Both the position numbers and the translations under genes were made by a program. Below the pieces are notes generated by a model, which had not been told where the DNA came from, ran no database searches, and worked only from the letters and a program-made list of their open reading frames with translations. From Petrolisthes cinctipes (lineage: Eukaryota > Arthropoda > Malacostraca > Decapoda > Porcellanidae), in the NCBI GenBank assembly GCA_033782935.1, contig JAWQEG010000412.1:671501-735500 (forward strand): 64,000 nucleotides of DNA, read 5' to 3'. Position 1 is the stretch's first letter; every line of letters begins with the position of its first letter. Positions 22,537-34,886 of this stretch are shown in pieces.

Positions 22537-24707
22537 GGCATGTACAGATCGCTTCTGGGACCCCAAAATATCGATTTTTCGGGTGTTTTGAGCCTGAATT
22601 TGAGATATAAACGAGTACAGAAGATGCATGCACATATCGACTTTTGGGCACCTAAAATATCGATTTTGAGCATGTTTTGAGCCTATATTTTGAAAACATT
22701 CTAGCACTGAGTAGGCATGTACAGATCGCTTCTGGGACCGCAAAATTTCGAATTTTCTGGTGTTTTGAGCCTGAATTTGAGATATAAACGAGTATAGAAG
22801 ATGCATACACATATTGACTTTGGGCACCAAATATATCGATTTTCAGCATGTTTTGGGCCTGAATTTTGAAAATACTCTAACACGGAGTAGGCATGTACAG
22901 ATCGCTTCTGGGACCCCTAAATATCGAATTTTCGGGTGTTTTGAGCTTGAATTTGTGATATAAACGAGTACAGAAGATGCATGCACATATCGACTTTTAG
23001 TCACCTAAAATATCGATTTTGAGCATGTTTTGAGCCTATATTTTGAAAACATTCTAGCACTGACTAGGCATGTACAGATCGCTTCTGGGTTTCCAAAATA
23101 TTTAATTTTCGGGTGTTTTGAGACTGAATTTGAGATATAAACGGGTACAGAAGATATATGCACATATTGACTTTGTGCATCTAAAATATCGATTTTCAGC
23201 ATGTTTAGGGCCTGTATTTTGAAAATACTCTAACACGGAGTAGGCATGTACAGATCGCTTCTGGGACCCCAAAATATCGAATTTTCGGGTGTTTTGAGCC
23301 TGAATTTGAGATATAAACGGGTACTGAAGATGCATGCACTTTTGGGCACCTAAAACATCGATTTTGAGCATGTTTTGGTCCTGTATTTTAAAAATACTCT
23401 AACACGGAGTAGGCATGTACAGATCGCTTCTGGGACCCCAAAATATCGAATTTTCGGATGTTTTGGGCCTGAATTTGAGATATCGCTTTTACGCACCTAA
23501 AATATCGATTTTTATCATGTTTTGAGCCTATATTTTGAAAATATTCTAGCACTGAGTAGGCATGTACAGATCGAATCTGGGACCCCAAAATATCGAATTT
23601 TCGGGTGTTTTGGGCCTGAATTTGAGATATCGACTTTACGCTCGTAAAATATCGATTTTTAGCATGTTTTGACCCTATATTTTGAAAATATTCTAGCACT
23701 GAGTATGCATGTACAGATCGCTTCTGGGACCCCAAAATATCGAATTTTCGGGTGTTTTGGCCTGAATTTGAGATATAAACGGGTACTGAAGATGCATGCA
23801 CATATCGACTTTTGGGCACCTAAAACAGCGATTTTGAGCATGTTTTGGGCCTGTATTTTGTAAATACTCTAACACGGAGTAGGCATGTACAGATCGCTTC
23901 TGGGACCCGATAATATCGAATTTTCGGGTGTTTTTGGGCCTGAATTTGAGATATCGCCTATACGCACCTAAAATATCGATTTTTTGCATGTTTTGAGCCT
24001 ATATTTTGAAAATATTCTAGCACTGAGTAGGCATGTACAGATCGCTTCTGGGACCACAAAATATCGAATTTTCGGGTGTTTTGAGCCTGAATTTGAGATA
24101 TAAACGAGTACAGAAGATGCATTCACATATCGACTTTTGGGCACCTAAAATATCGATTTTGAACATGTTTTGAGCCTATATTTTGAAAACATTCTAGCAC
24201 TGAGTAGGCATGTACAGATCGCTTCTGGGACCCCAAAATGTCGAATTTTCGGGTGTTTTGAGCCTGAATTTGAGATAGAAACGAGTATAGAAGATGCATA
24301 CACATATTGACTTTGGGCACAAAAAATATCGATTTTCAGCATATTTTGGGCCTGAATTTTGAAAATACTCTAACACGGAGTAGGCATGTACAGATTGCTT
24401 CAGGGACCCCAAAATATCGAATTTTCGGGTGTTTAGGGTCAGAATTTGAGATATAAACGGGTACAGAAGATGCATGCACATATCGACTTTTGGGCACCTA
24501 AAAGATCGATTTTGAGGATGTTTTTGGCCTGTATTTTGAAAATACTCTAACACGGAGTATGCATGTACAGATCGCTTTTGGGACCGCTAAATATCGAATT
24601 TTCGGGTGTTTTGGGACTGAATTTGAGATATCGACTTTTTGGCACCTAAAATATCGATTTTTAGCATGTTTTTAGCCTATATTTTGAAAATATTCTAGCA
24701 CTGAGTA
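22537..24707 (+). repeat. 2,171-bp tandem duplication, copy 2
   Basis: Follows copy 1 directly at an offset of 2,170-2,171. It also matches 10,763-12,933 at an offset of 11,774, and this match runs on to about 25.18 kb, where the sequence switches to the 16.34-kb type. Confidence 0.9.
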
Positions 24708-26560
24708 GGCATGTACAGATTGCTTCTGGGACCCTAAAATATTGAATTTTCGGTTTTTTGAGCCTGAATTTGAGATATAAACGGGTACCGAAGATGAATG
24801 CACATATCGACTTTTGGGCACCTAAAATATCGATTTTGAGCATGTTTTGAGCCTATATTTTGAAAACATTCTAGCACTGCGTAGGCATGTACAGATCGCT
24901 TCTGGGACCCCAAAATATCGAATTTTCGGGTGTTTTGAGCCTGAATTTGAGATATAAACGAGTATAGAAGATGCATACACATATTGACTTTGGGCACCAA
25001 AAATATCGATTTTCAGCATGTTTTGGGCCTGAATTTTGAAAATACTCTAACACGGAGTAGGCATGTACAGATCGCTTCTGGGACCCCAAAATATCGAATT
25101 TTCGGGTGTTTAGGGCCAGAATTTGAGATATAAAGGAGTACAGAAGATGCATGCACATATCGACTTTTGAGCACCTAAAATATCGATTTTTAGCATGTTT
25201 TTAGCCTATATTTTGAAAATATTCTAGCACTGAGTAGGCATGTACAGATCGCTTCTTGGACCCAAAAATATCGAATTTTCGGGTGTTTTGGGCCTGAATT
25301 TGAGATATCGCCTTTACGCTCGTAAAATATCGATTTTTAGCATGTTTTGAGCCTATATTTAGAAAATATTCTAGCACTGAGTAGGCATGTACAGATCGCT
25401 TCTGGGACCCCTAAATATCGAATTTTCGGGTGTTTTGAGCTTGAATTTGAGATATAAACGAGTACAGAAGATGCATGCACATATCGACTTTTGGGCACCT
25501 AAAATATCGATTTTGAGCATGTTTTGAGCCTATATTTTGAAAACAATCTAGCACTGACTAGGCATGTACAGATCGCTTCTGGGTCCCCAAAATATTGAAT
25601 TTTCGGGTGTTTTGAGCCTGAATTTGAGATATAGACGGGTACATAAGATATATGCACATATTGACTTTGTGCATCTAAAATATCGATTTTCAGCATGTTT
25701 ACGGCCTGTAATTTGAAAATACTCTAACACGGAGTAGGCATGTACAGATCGCTTCTGGGACCCCAAAATATCGAATTTTCGGGTGTTTTGAGCCTGAATT
25801 TGAGATATAAACGGGTACTGAAGATGCATGCACTTTTGGGCACCTAAAACATCGATTTTGAGCATGTTTTGGGCCTGTATTTTGAAAATACTCTAACACG
25901 GAGTAGGCATGTACAGATCGCTTCTGGGACCCCAAAATATCGAATTTTCGGATGTTTTGGGCCTGAATTTGATATATCGCTTTTACGCACCTAAAATATC
26001 GATTTATATCATGTTTTGAGCCTATATTTTGAAAATATTCTAGCACTGAGTAGGCATGTACAGATCGCTTATGGGACCCCAAAATATCGAATTTTCGGGT
26101 GTTTTGGGCCTGAATTTGAGATATCGCCTTTACGCTCGTAAAATATCGATTTTTAGCATGTTTTGAGCCTATATTTTGAAAATATTATAGCACTGAGTAG
26201 GCATATATAGATCGCTTCTGGGACCCCTAAATATCGAATTTTCGGGTGTTTTGAGCTTGAATTTGAGATATAAACGAGTATAGAAGATGCATGCACAAAT
26301 CGACTTTTGGGCACCTAAAATATCGATTTTGAGCATGTTTTGAGCCTATATTTTGAAAACATTCTAGCACTGACTAGGCATGTACAGATCGCTTCTGGGA
26401 CCAAAAAATATCGAATTTTCGGGTGTTTAGGGCCAGAATTTGAGATATAAACGGGTACAGAAGATGCATGCATATATCGACTTTTGGAAACCTAAAAGAT
26501 CGATTTTCAGTATGTTTTTGGCCTGTATTTTGAAAATACTCTAACACGGAGTAGGCATGT
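24708..26560 (+). repeat. Recombinant segment joining two older blocks
   Basis: Up to about 25,178 it follows 12,934-13,404 (offset 11,774). From there to about 26,560 it follows 16,340-17,722 (offset 8,838). The switch lies in GAGCACCTAAAATATCG, within homologous sequence and in register, as expected of unequal crossing over or conversion. Confidence 0.82.
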
Positions 26561-29550
26561 ACAGATCGCTTCTGGGACCCCAAAATATCAAATTTTCGGG
26601 TGTTTTGAGCCTGAATTTGAGATATAAACGGGTACTGAAGATGCATTCACATATCGACTTTTTGGCACCTAAAACATCGATTTTGAGCATGTTTTGGGCC
26701 TGTATTTTGAAAATACTCTAACACTGAGTAGGCATGTACAGATCGCTTCTAGGACCCCTAAATATCGAATTTTCGGGTGTTTTGGGCCTGAATTTGAGAT
26801 ATCACCTTTACGCACCTAAAATATCGATTTTTAGCATGTTTTGAGCCTATATTTTGAAAATATTCTAGCACTGAGTAGGCAAAACAGATCGCTTCTGGGA
26901 CCCCTAAATATAGAATTTTCGGGTGTTTTGAGCTTGAATTTGAGATATAAGCGAGTACAGAAGATGCATGCACATATCGACTTTTGGGCACCTAAAATAT
27001 CGATTTTGAGCATGTTTTTAGCCTATATTTTGAAAACATTCTAGCACTGACTAGGCATGTACAGATCGCTTCTGGGTCCCCAAAATATTGAATTTTCGGG
27101 TGTTTTGAGCCTGAATTTGAGAAATAAACGGGTACAGAAGATATATGCACATATTGACTTTGTGCATCTAAAATATTGATTTTCAGCATGTTTAGGGCCT
27201 GTATTTTGAAAATACTCTAACACGGAGTAGGCATGTACAGATCGCTTCTGGGACCCCAAAATATCGATTTTTCGGGTGTTTTGAGCCTGAATTTGAGATA
27301 TAAACGGGTACTGAAGATGCATGCACTTTTGGGCACCTAAAACATCGATTTTGAGCATGTTTTGGGCCTGTATTTTGAAAATACTCTAACACGGAGTAGG
27401 CATGTACAGATCGCTTCTGGGACCCCAAAATATCGAATTTTCGGATGTTTTTGGGCCTGAATTTGAGATATCGCTTTTACGCACCTAAAATATCGATTTT
27501 TATCATGTTTTGAGCCTATATTTTGAAAATATTCTAGCACTGACAAGGCATGTACAGATCGCTTCTGGGACCCAAAAATATCGAATTTTCGGGTGTTTAG
27601 GGCCAGAATTTGAGATATAAACGGGTACAGAAGATGCATGCACATATCGACTTTTGGGCACCTAAATGATCGATTTTCAGTATGTTTTTGGCCTGTATTT
27701 TGAAAATACTCTAACACGGAGTAGGCATGTACAGATCGCTTCTGGGACCCCTAAATATCGAATTTTCGGGTGTTTTGGGCCTGAATTTGAGATATCGCCT
27801 TTACGCACCTAAAATATCGATTTTTAGCATGTTTTGAGCCTATATTTTGAAAAATATTCTAGCACTGAGTAGGCATGTACAGATCGCTTCTGGGACCCCT
27901 AAATATCGAATTTTCGGGTGTTTTGAGCTTGAATTTGAGATATAAACGAGGACAGAAGATGCATGCACATATCGACTTTTGGGCACCTAAAAGATCGATT
28001 TTCAGTATGTTTTTGGCCTGTATATTGAAAATACTCTAACACGGAGTAGGCATGTACAGATCGCTTCTGGGACCCCTAAATATCGAATTTTCGGGAGTTT
28101 TCGGCCTTAATTTTAGATATCGACTTTTTGGCACCTAAAATATCGATTTTTAGCATGTTTTTAGCCTATATTTTGAAAATATTCTGGCACTGAGTAGGCA
28201 TGTACAGATTGCTTCTGGGACCCCAAAATATTGAATTATCGGGTGTTTTGAGCCTGAATTTTAGATATAAACGGGTACTGAAGATGCATGCACATATTGA
28301 CTTTGGGCATCTAAAATATCGATTTTCAGCATGTTTTGGGCATGTATTTTGAAAATACTCTAACACGGAGTAGGCATGTACAGATCGCTTCTGGGACCCC
28401 AAAATATCGAATTTTCGGGTGTTTTGAGCCTGAATTTGAGATATAAACGGGTACTGAAGATGCATGCACATATCGACTTTTGGGCACCTAAAACATCGAT
28501 TTTGAGCTTGTTTTGGGCCTGTATTTTGTAAATACTCTAACACGGAGTAGGCATGTACAGACCGCTTCTGGGACCCCAATATATCGAATTTTCGGGTGTT
28601 TTGGCCTTAATTTGAGATATCGACTTTTTGGCACCTAAAATATCGATTTTTAGCATGTTTTTAGCATATATTTTGAAAATATTCTAGCACTGAGTAGGCA
28701 AGTACAGATTGCTTCTGGGACCCCAAAATATTGAATTTGTGGGTGTTTAGGGACAGAATTTGAGATATAAACGGGTACAGAAGATGCATGCACATATCGC
28801 CTTTACTCACTTAAAATATCGATTTTTAGCATGTTTTTAGCCTATATTTTAAAAAAATTCTAGCACTGAGTAGGCATGTACAGATCGCTTCTGGGACCCC
28901 TAAATATCGAATTTTTGGTTGTTTTGGGCTTGAATTTGAGATATAAACGAGTACAGAAGATGCATGCACATATCGACTTTTGGGCACCTAAAATATCGAT
29001 TTTGAGCATGTTTTGAACCTATATTTTGAAAACATTCTAGCACTAAGTAGGCATGTACAGATCGCTTCTGGGACCCCTAAATATCGAATTCTCGGGTGTT
29101 TTGGGCCTGAATTTGAGATATCGCCTTTACTCACCTAAAATATCGATTTTTAGCATGTTTTGAGCCGATATTTTGAAAATATTCTAATACTGAGTAAGCA
29201 TGTACAGATCGCTTCTGGGACCCCTAAATATCGAATTTTCGGGTGTTTTGAGCTTGAATTTGAGATATAAACGAGTACAGAAGATTCATACACATATCGA
29301 CTTTTGGGCACCTAAAATATCGATTTTCAGCATGTTTTGAGCCTATATTTTGAAAACATTCTAGCACTGAGTAGGCATGTACAGATCGCTTCTGGGACCC
29401 AAAAATATCGAATTTTCGGGTGTTTAGGGCCAGAATTTGAGATATAAACGGGTACAGAAGATGAATGCACATATCGACTTTTCGGCACATAAAAGATCGA
29501 TTTTCAGTATGTTTTTGGCCTGTATTTTGAAAATACCGTAACACGGAGTA
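26561..29550 (+). repeat. Divergent mosaic of L and S units
   Basis: Still wholly satellite, but with no long duplicated partner that I could trace. Units carry more private changes, for example GGCAAAACAGATCGC at 26,879, GGCATATATAGATCG at 26,203, GAATTTGTGGGTG at 28,734 and GAGTAAGCATG at 29,193. This may be an older, less homogenised island between two actively amplified domains. Confidence 0.8.
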
Positions 29551-31216
29551 GGCATGTACAGATCGCTTCTGGGACCCCTAAATATCGAATTTTCGGGTGT
29601 TTTGGGACTGAATTTGAGATCGATTTTTTGGCACCTAAAATATCGATTTTTAGTATGTTTTTAGCCTATATTTTGAAAATATTCTAGCACTGAGTAGGCA
29701 TGTACAGATTGCTTCTGGGACCCCAAAATATTGAATTTTTGGGTGTTTTGAGCCTGAATTTGAGATATAAACAGGTACAGAAGATACATGCACATATTGA
29801 CTTTGGGCATCTAAAATATCGATTTTCAGCATGTTATTGGCATGTATTTTGAAAATACTCTAACACGGAGTAGGCATGTACAGATCGCTTCTGGGACCCC
29901 AAAATATCGAATTTTCGGGTGTTTTGAGCCTGAATTTGAGATATAAACGGGTACTGAAGATGCATGCACATATCGACTTTTTGGCACCTAAAGCATCGAT
30001 TTTGAGCATGTTTTGGGCCTGTATTTTGAAAATACTTTAACACGGAGTAGGCATGTACAGATCGCTTCTGGGACCCCTAAATATCGAATTTTCGGGTTTT
30101 TTGGGCCTTAATTTGAGATATCCTTTTAGGCACCTAAAATATCGATTTTTAGCATGTTTTTAGCCTATATTTTGAAAATATTCTAGCACTGAGTAGGCAT
30201 GTACAGATTGCTTCTGGGACCCCAAAATATTGAATTTTCGGGTGTTTTGAGCCTGAATTTGAGATATAAACGGGTACTGAAAATGCATGCACATATCGAC
30301 TTTTGTGCACCTAAAAGATCGATTTTGAGCATGTTTTGAGCCTATATTTTGAAAACATTCTAGCACTGAGTAGGCATGTACAGATCGCTTCTGGGACCCC
30401 AAAATATCGAATTTTCGGGAGTTTTGAGCCTGAATTTGAGATATAAACGAGTATAGAAGATGCATACACATATTGACTTTGGGCACCAAAAATATCGATT
30501 TTCAGCATGTTTTGGGCCTGAATTATGAAAATACTCTAACACGAAGTAGGCATGTACAGATCGCTTCTGGGACCCCAAAATATCGAATTTTCGGGTGTTT
30601 AGGGCCAGAATTTGAGATATAAACGGGTACAGAAGATGCATGCACATATTGACTTTTGTGCACCTAAAAGATCGATTTTCAGTATGTTTTTGGCCTGTAT
30701 TCTGAAAATACTCTAACACGGAGTAGGCATGCACAGTTTGCTTCTGGGACCCCTAAATATCGAATTTTCGGGTGGTTTGGGACTGAATTTGAGATATCTA
30801 CTTTTTGGCACCTAAAAGATCGATTTTTAGCATGTTTTTAGCCTATATTTTGAAAATATTCTAGCACTGTACAGATTGCATCTCGGACCCCAAAATATTG
30901 AATTTTCGGGTGTTTTGAGCCTGAATTTGAGATATAAACGGGTACAGAAGATACATGCACATATTGACTTTGGGCACCAAAAATATCGATTTTCAGAATG
31001 TTTTGGGTCTGAATTTTGAAAATACTCTAACACGGAGTAGGCATGTACAGATCGCTTCTGGTACCCCAAAATATCGAATTTTCGGGTGTTTAGGGCCAGA
31101 ATTTGAGATATAAACGGGTACAGAAGATGCATGCACATATCGACTTTTTGGCACCTAAGAGATCGATTTTCAGTATGTTTTTGGCCTGTATTTTGAAAAT
31201 ACTCTAACACGGAGTA
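29551..31216 (+). repeat. 1,666-bp tandem duplication, copy 1 (10 units)
   Basis: Steps are 146,176,177,146,177,176,177,138,176,177, summing to 1,666. Markers are GAGATCGATTTTTTGG (bases lost in the S unit), TGTTATTGGCATG, GAGATATCCTTTTAGG and the 138-bp unit at 30,726-30,863. The S-L-L and S-L-L-L phrases here foreshadow the trimer domain. Confidence 0.93.
30726..30863 (+). repeat. 138-bp monomer class (S minus 10 bp)
   Basis: The end of this S unit is fused to the next unit as CTAGCACTGTACAGATTGC, where the full form is CACTGTGTAGGCATGTACAG. Ten bases are lost between two TGT triplets. Other copies have the same junction near 32,533, 42,717, 50,840, 57,816, 59,131 and 61,119. The last unit-boundary GGCATG landmark is lost in all of them. 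Confidence 0.88.
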
Positions 31217-32882
31217 GGCATGTACAGATACCTTCTGGGACCTCTAAATATCGAATTTTCGGGTGTTTTGGGACTGAATTTGAGATCGATTTTTTGGCAC
31301 CTAAAATGTCGATTTTTAGTATGTTTTTAGCCTATATTTTGAAAATATTCTAGCACTGAGTAGGCATGTACAGATTGCTTCTGGGACCCCAAAATATTGA
31401 ATTTTTGGGTGTTTTGAGCCTGAATTTGAGATATAAACAGGTACAGAAGATACATGCACATATTGACTTTGGGCATCTAAAATATCGATTTTCAGCATGT
31501 TATTGGCATGTATTTTGAAAATACTCTAACACGGAGTAGGCATGTACAGATCGCTTCTGGGACCCCAAAATATCGAATTTTCGGGTGTTTTGAGCCTGAA
31601 TTTGAGATATAAACGGGTACTGAAGATGCATGCACATATCGACTTTTTGGCACCTAAAGCATCGATTTTGAGCATGTTTTGGGCCTGTATATTGAAAATA
31701 CTTTAACACGGAGTAGGCATGTACAGATCGCTTCTGGGACCCCTAAATATCGAATTTTCGGGTTTTTTGGGCCTTAATTTGAGATATCCTTTTAGGCACC
31801 TAAAATATCGATTTTTAGCATGTTTTTAGCCTATATTTTGAAAATATTCTAGCACTGAGTAGGCATGTACAGATTGCTTCTGGGACCCCAAAATATTGAA
31901 TTTTCGGGTGTTTTGAGCCTGAATTTGAGATATAAACGGGTACTGAAAATGCATGCACATATCGACTTTTGTGCACCTAAAAGATCGATTTTGAGCATGT
32001 TTTGAGCCTATATTTTGAAAACATTCTAGCACTGAGTAGGCATGTACAGATCGCTTCTGGGACCCCAAAATATCGAATTTTCGGGAGTTTTGAGCCTGAA
32101 TTTGAGATATAAACGAGTATAGAAGATGCATACACATATTGACTTTGGGCACCAAAAATATCGATTTTCAGCATGTTTTGGGCCTGAATTATGAAAATAC
32201 TCTAACACGAAGTAGGCATGTACAGATCGCTTCTGGGACCCCAAAATATCGAATTTTCGGGTGTTTAGGGCCAGAATTTGAGATATAAACGGGTACAGAA
32301 GATGCATGCACATATTGACTTTTGTGCACCTAAAAGATCGATTTTCAGTATGTTTTTGGCCTGTATTCTGAAAATACTCTAACACGGAGTAGGCATGCAC
32401 AGTTTGCTTCTGGGACCCCTAAATATCGAATTTTCGGGTGGTTTGGGACTGAATTTGAGATATCTACTTTTTGGCACCTAAAAGATCGATTTTTAGCATG
32501 TTTTTAGCCTATATTTTGAAAATATTCTAGCACTGTACAGATTGCATCTCGGACCCCAAAATATTGAATTTTCGGGTGTTTTGAGCCTGAATTTGAGATA
32601 TAAACGGGTACAGAAGATACATGCACATATTGACTTTGGGCACCAAAAATATCGATTTTCAGAATGTTTTGGGTCTGAATTTTGAAAATACTCTAACACG
32701 GAGTAGGCATGTACAGATCGCTTCTGGTACCCCAAAATATCGAATTTTCGGGTGTTTAGGGCCAGAATTTGAGATATAAACGGGTACAGAAGATGCATGC
32801 ACATATCGACTTTTTGGCACCTAAGAGATCGATTTTCAGTATGTTTTTGGCCTGTATTTTGAAAATACTCTAACACGGAGTA
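31217..32882 (+). repeat. 1,666-bp tandem duplication, copy 2
   Basis: Nearly identical to copy 1; the few differences I noticed include TGTATATTG against TGTATTTTG near 31,690. This is among the youngest duplications in the left domain, or an assembly artefact, which the sequence alone cannot exclude. Confidence 0.92.
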
Positions 32883-33560
32883 GGCATGTACAGATACCTT
32901 CTGGGACCTCTAAATATCGAATTTTCTGGTGTTTTGGGACTGAATTTGAGATATCGATTTTTTGGCACCTAAAATGTCGATTTTTAGCATGTTTTTAACC
33001 TATATTTTGAAAATATTCTAGCACTGTGTAGGCATGTACAGATTGCTTCTGGGACCCCAAAATATTGAATTTTCGGGTGTTTTGAGCCTGAATTTGAGAT
33101 ATAAACGGGTACAGAAGATACATGCACATATTGACTTTGGGCACCAAAAATATCGATTTTCAGCATGTTTTGGGCCTGAATTTTGAAAATACTCTAACAC
33201 GGAGTAGGCATGTACAGATCGCTTCTGGTACCCCAAAATATCGAATTTTCGGGAGTTTAGGGCCAGAATTTGAGATATAAACGGGTACAGAAGATGCATG
33301 CACATATCGACTTTTTGGCACCTAAGAGATCGATTTTCAGTATGTTTTTGGCCTGAATTTTGAAAATACTCTAACACGGAGTAGGCATGTACAGATACCT
33401 TCTGGGACCTCTAAATATCGAATTTTCTGGTGTTTAGGGCCAGAATTTGAGATATAAACGGGTACAGAAGATGCATGCACATATCGACTTTTGGGCACCT
33501 AAAAGATCGATTTTCAGTATGTTTTAGGCCTGTATTTTGAAAATACTCTAACACGGAGTA

Positions 33561-34886
33561 GGCATGTACAGATACCTTCTGGGACCTCTAAATATCGAAT
33601 GTTCGGGTGTTTTGGGACTGAATTTGTGATATCGATTTTTTGGCACCTAAAATGTCGATTTTTAGCATGATTTTAGCCTATATTTTGAAAATATTCTAGC
33701 ACTGAGTAGGCATGTACAGATTGCTTCTGGGACCTCAAAATATTGAATTTTCGGGTGTTTTGAGCCTGAATTTGAGATATAAACGGGTACAGAAGATACA
33801 TGCACATATTGACTTTGGGCACCAAAAATATAGATTTTCAGCATGTTTTGGGCCTGAATTTTGAAAATACTCTAACACTGAGTAGGCATGTACAGATTGC
33901 TTCTGGGACCCCAAAATATCGAATTTTCGGGTGTTTAGGTCCAGAATTTGAGATATAAACGGGTACTGAAGATGCATGCACATATCGACTTTTGGGCACC
34001 TAAAAGATCGATTTTCAGTATGTTTTTGGCCTGTATTTTGAAAATACTCTAACACGGAGTAGGCATGTACAAATACCTTCTGGGACCTCTAAATATCGAA
34101 TTTTCGGGTGTTTTGGGACTGAATTTGAGATATCGATTTTTTGGCACATAAAAAGGCGATTTTTAGCATGTTTTTAGCCTATATTTTGAAAATATTCTAG
34201 CACTGTGTAGGCATGTACAGATTGCTTCTGGGACCCCAAAATATTGAATTTTCGGGTGTTTTGAGCCTGAATTTGAGATATAAACGGGTACAGAAGATAC
34301 ATGCACATATTGACTTTGGGCACCAAAAATATCGATTTTCAGCATGTTTTGGGCCTGTATTTTGAAAATACTCTAACACTGAGTAGGCATGTACAGATTG
34401 CTTCTGGGACCCCAAAATATTGAATTTTCGGGTGTTTTGAGCCTGCATTTGAGATATAAACGTGTACTGAAGATGCATGCACATATTGACTTTTGTACAC
34501 CTAAAAGATCGGTTTTCAGTATGTTTTGAGCATGTATTTTGAAAATACTCTAACACGGAGTAGGCATGTACAGATCGCTTCTGGGACCCCTAAATATCGA
34601 ATTTTCGGGTGTTTTGGGACTGAATTTGAGATATCGACTTTTTGGCACCTAAAAGATCGATTTTTAGCATGTTTTTAGCCTATATTTTGAAAATATTCTA
34701 GCACTGAGTAGGCATGTACAGATTGCTTCTTGGATTCCAAAATATTGAATTTTCGAGTGTTTTGAGCCTGAATATAAGATATAAACGGGTACAGAAGATA
34801 CATGCACATATTGACTTTGGACACCAAAAATATCGATTTTCAGCATGTTTTGGGCCTGAATTTTGAAAATACTCTAACACGGAGTA
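33561..34886 (+). repeat. 1,326-bp triplication, copy 1
   Basis: Eight units, SLL-SLL-SL (148,176,177,148,176,177,148,176). This is three trimers lacking the last L. Markers are CGAATGTTCGGG with GAATTTGTGATATCG in the first S and TTCTTGGATTCC in the last L. Confidence 0.93.
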
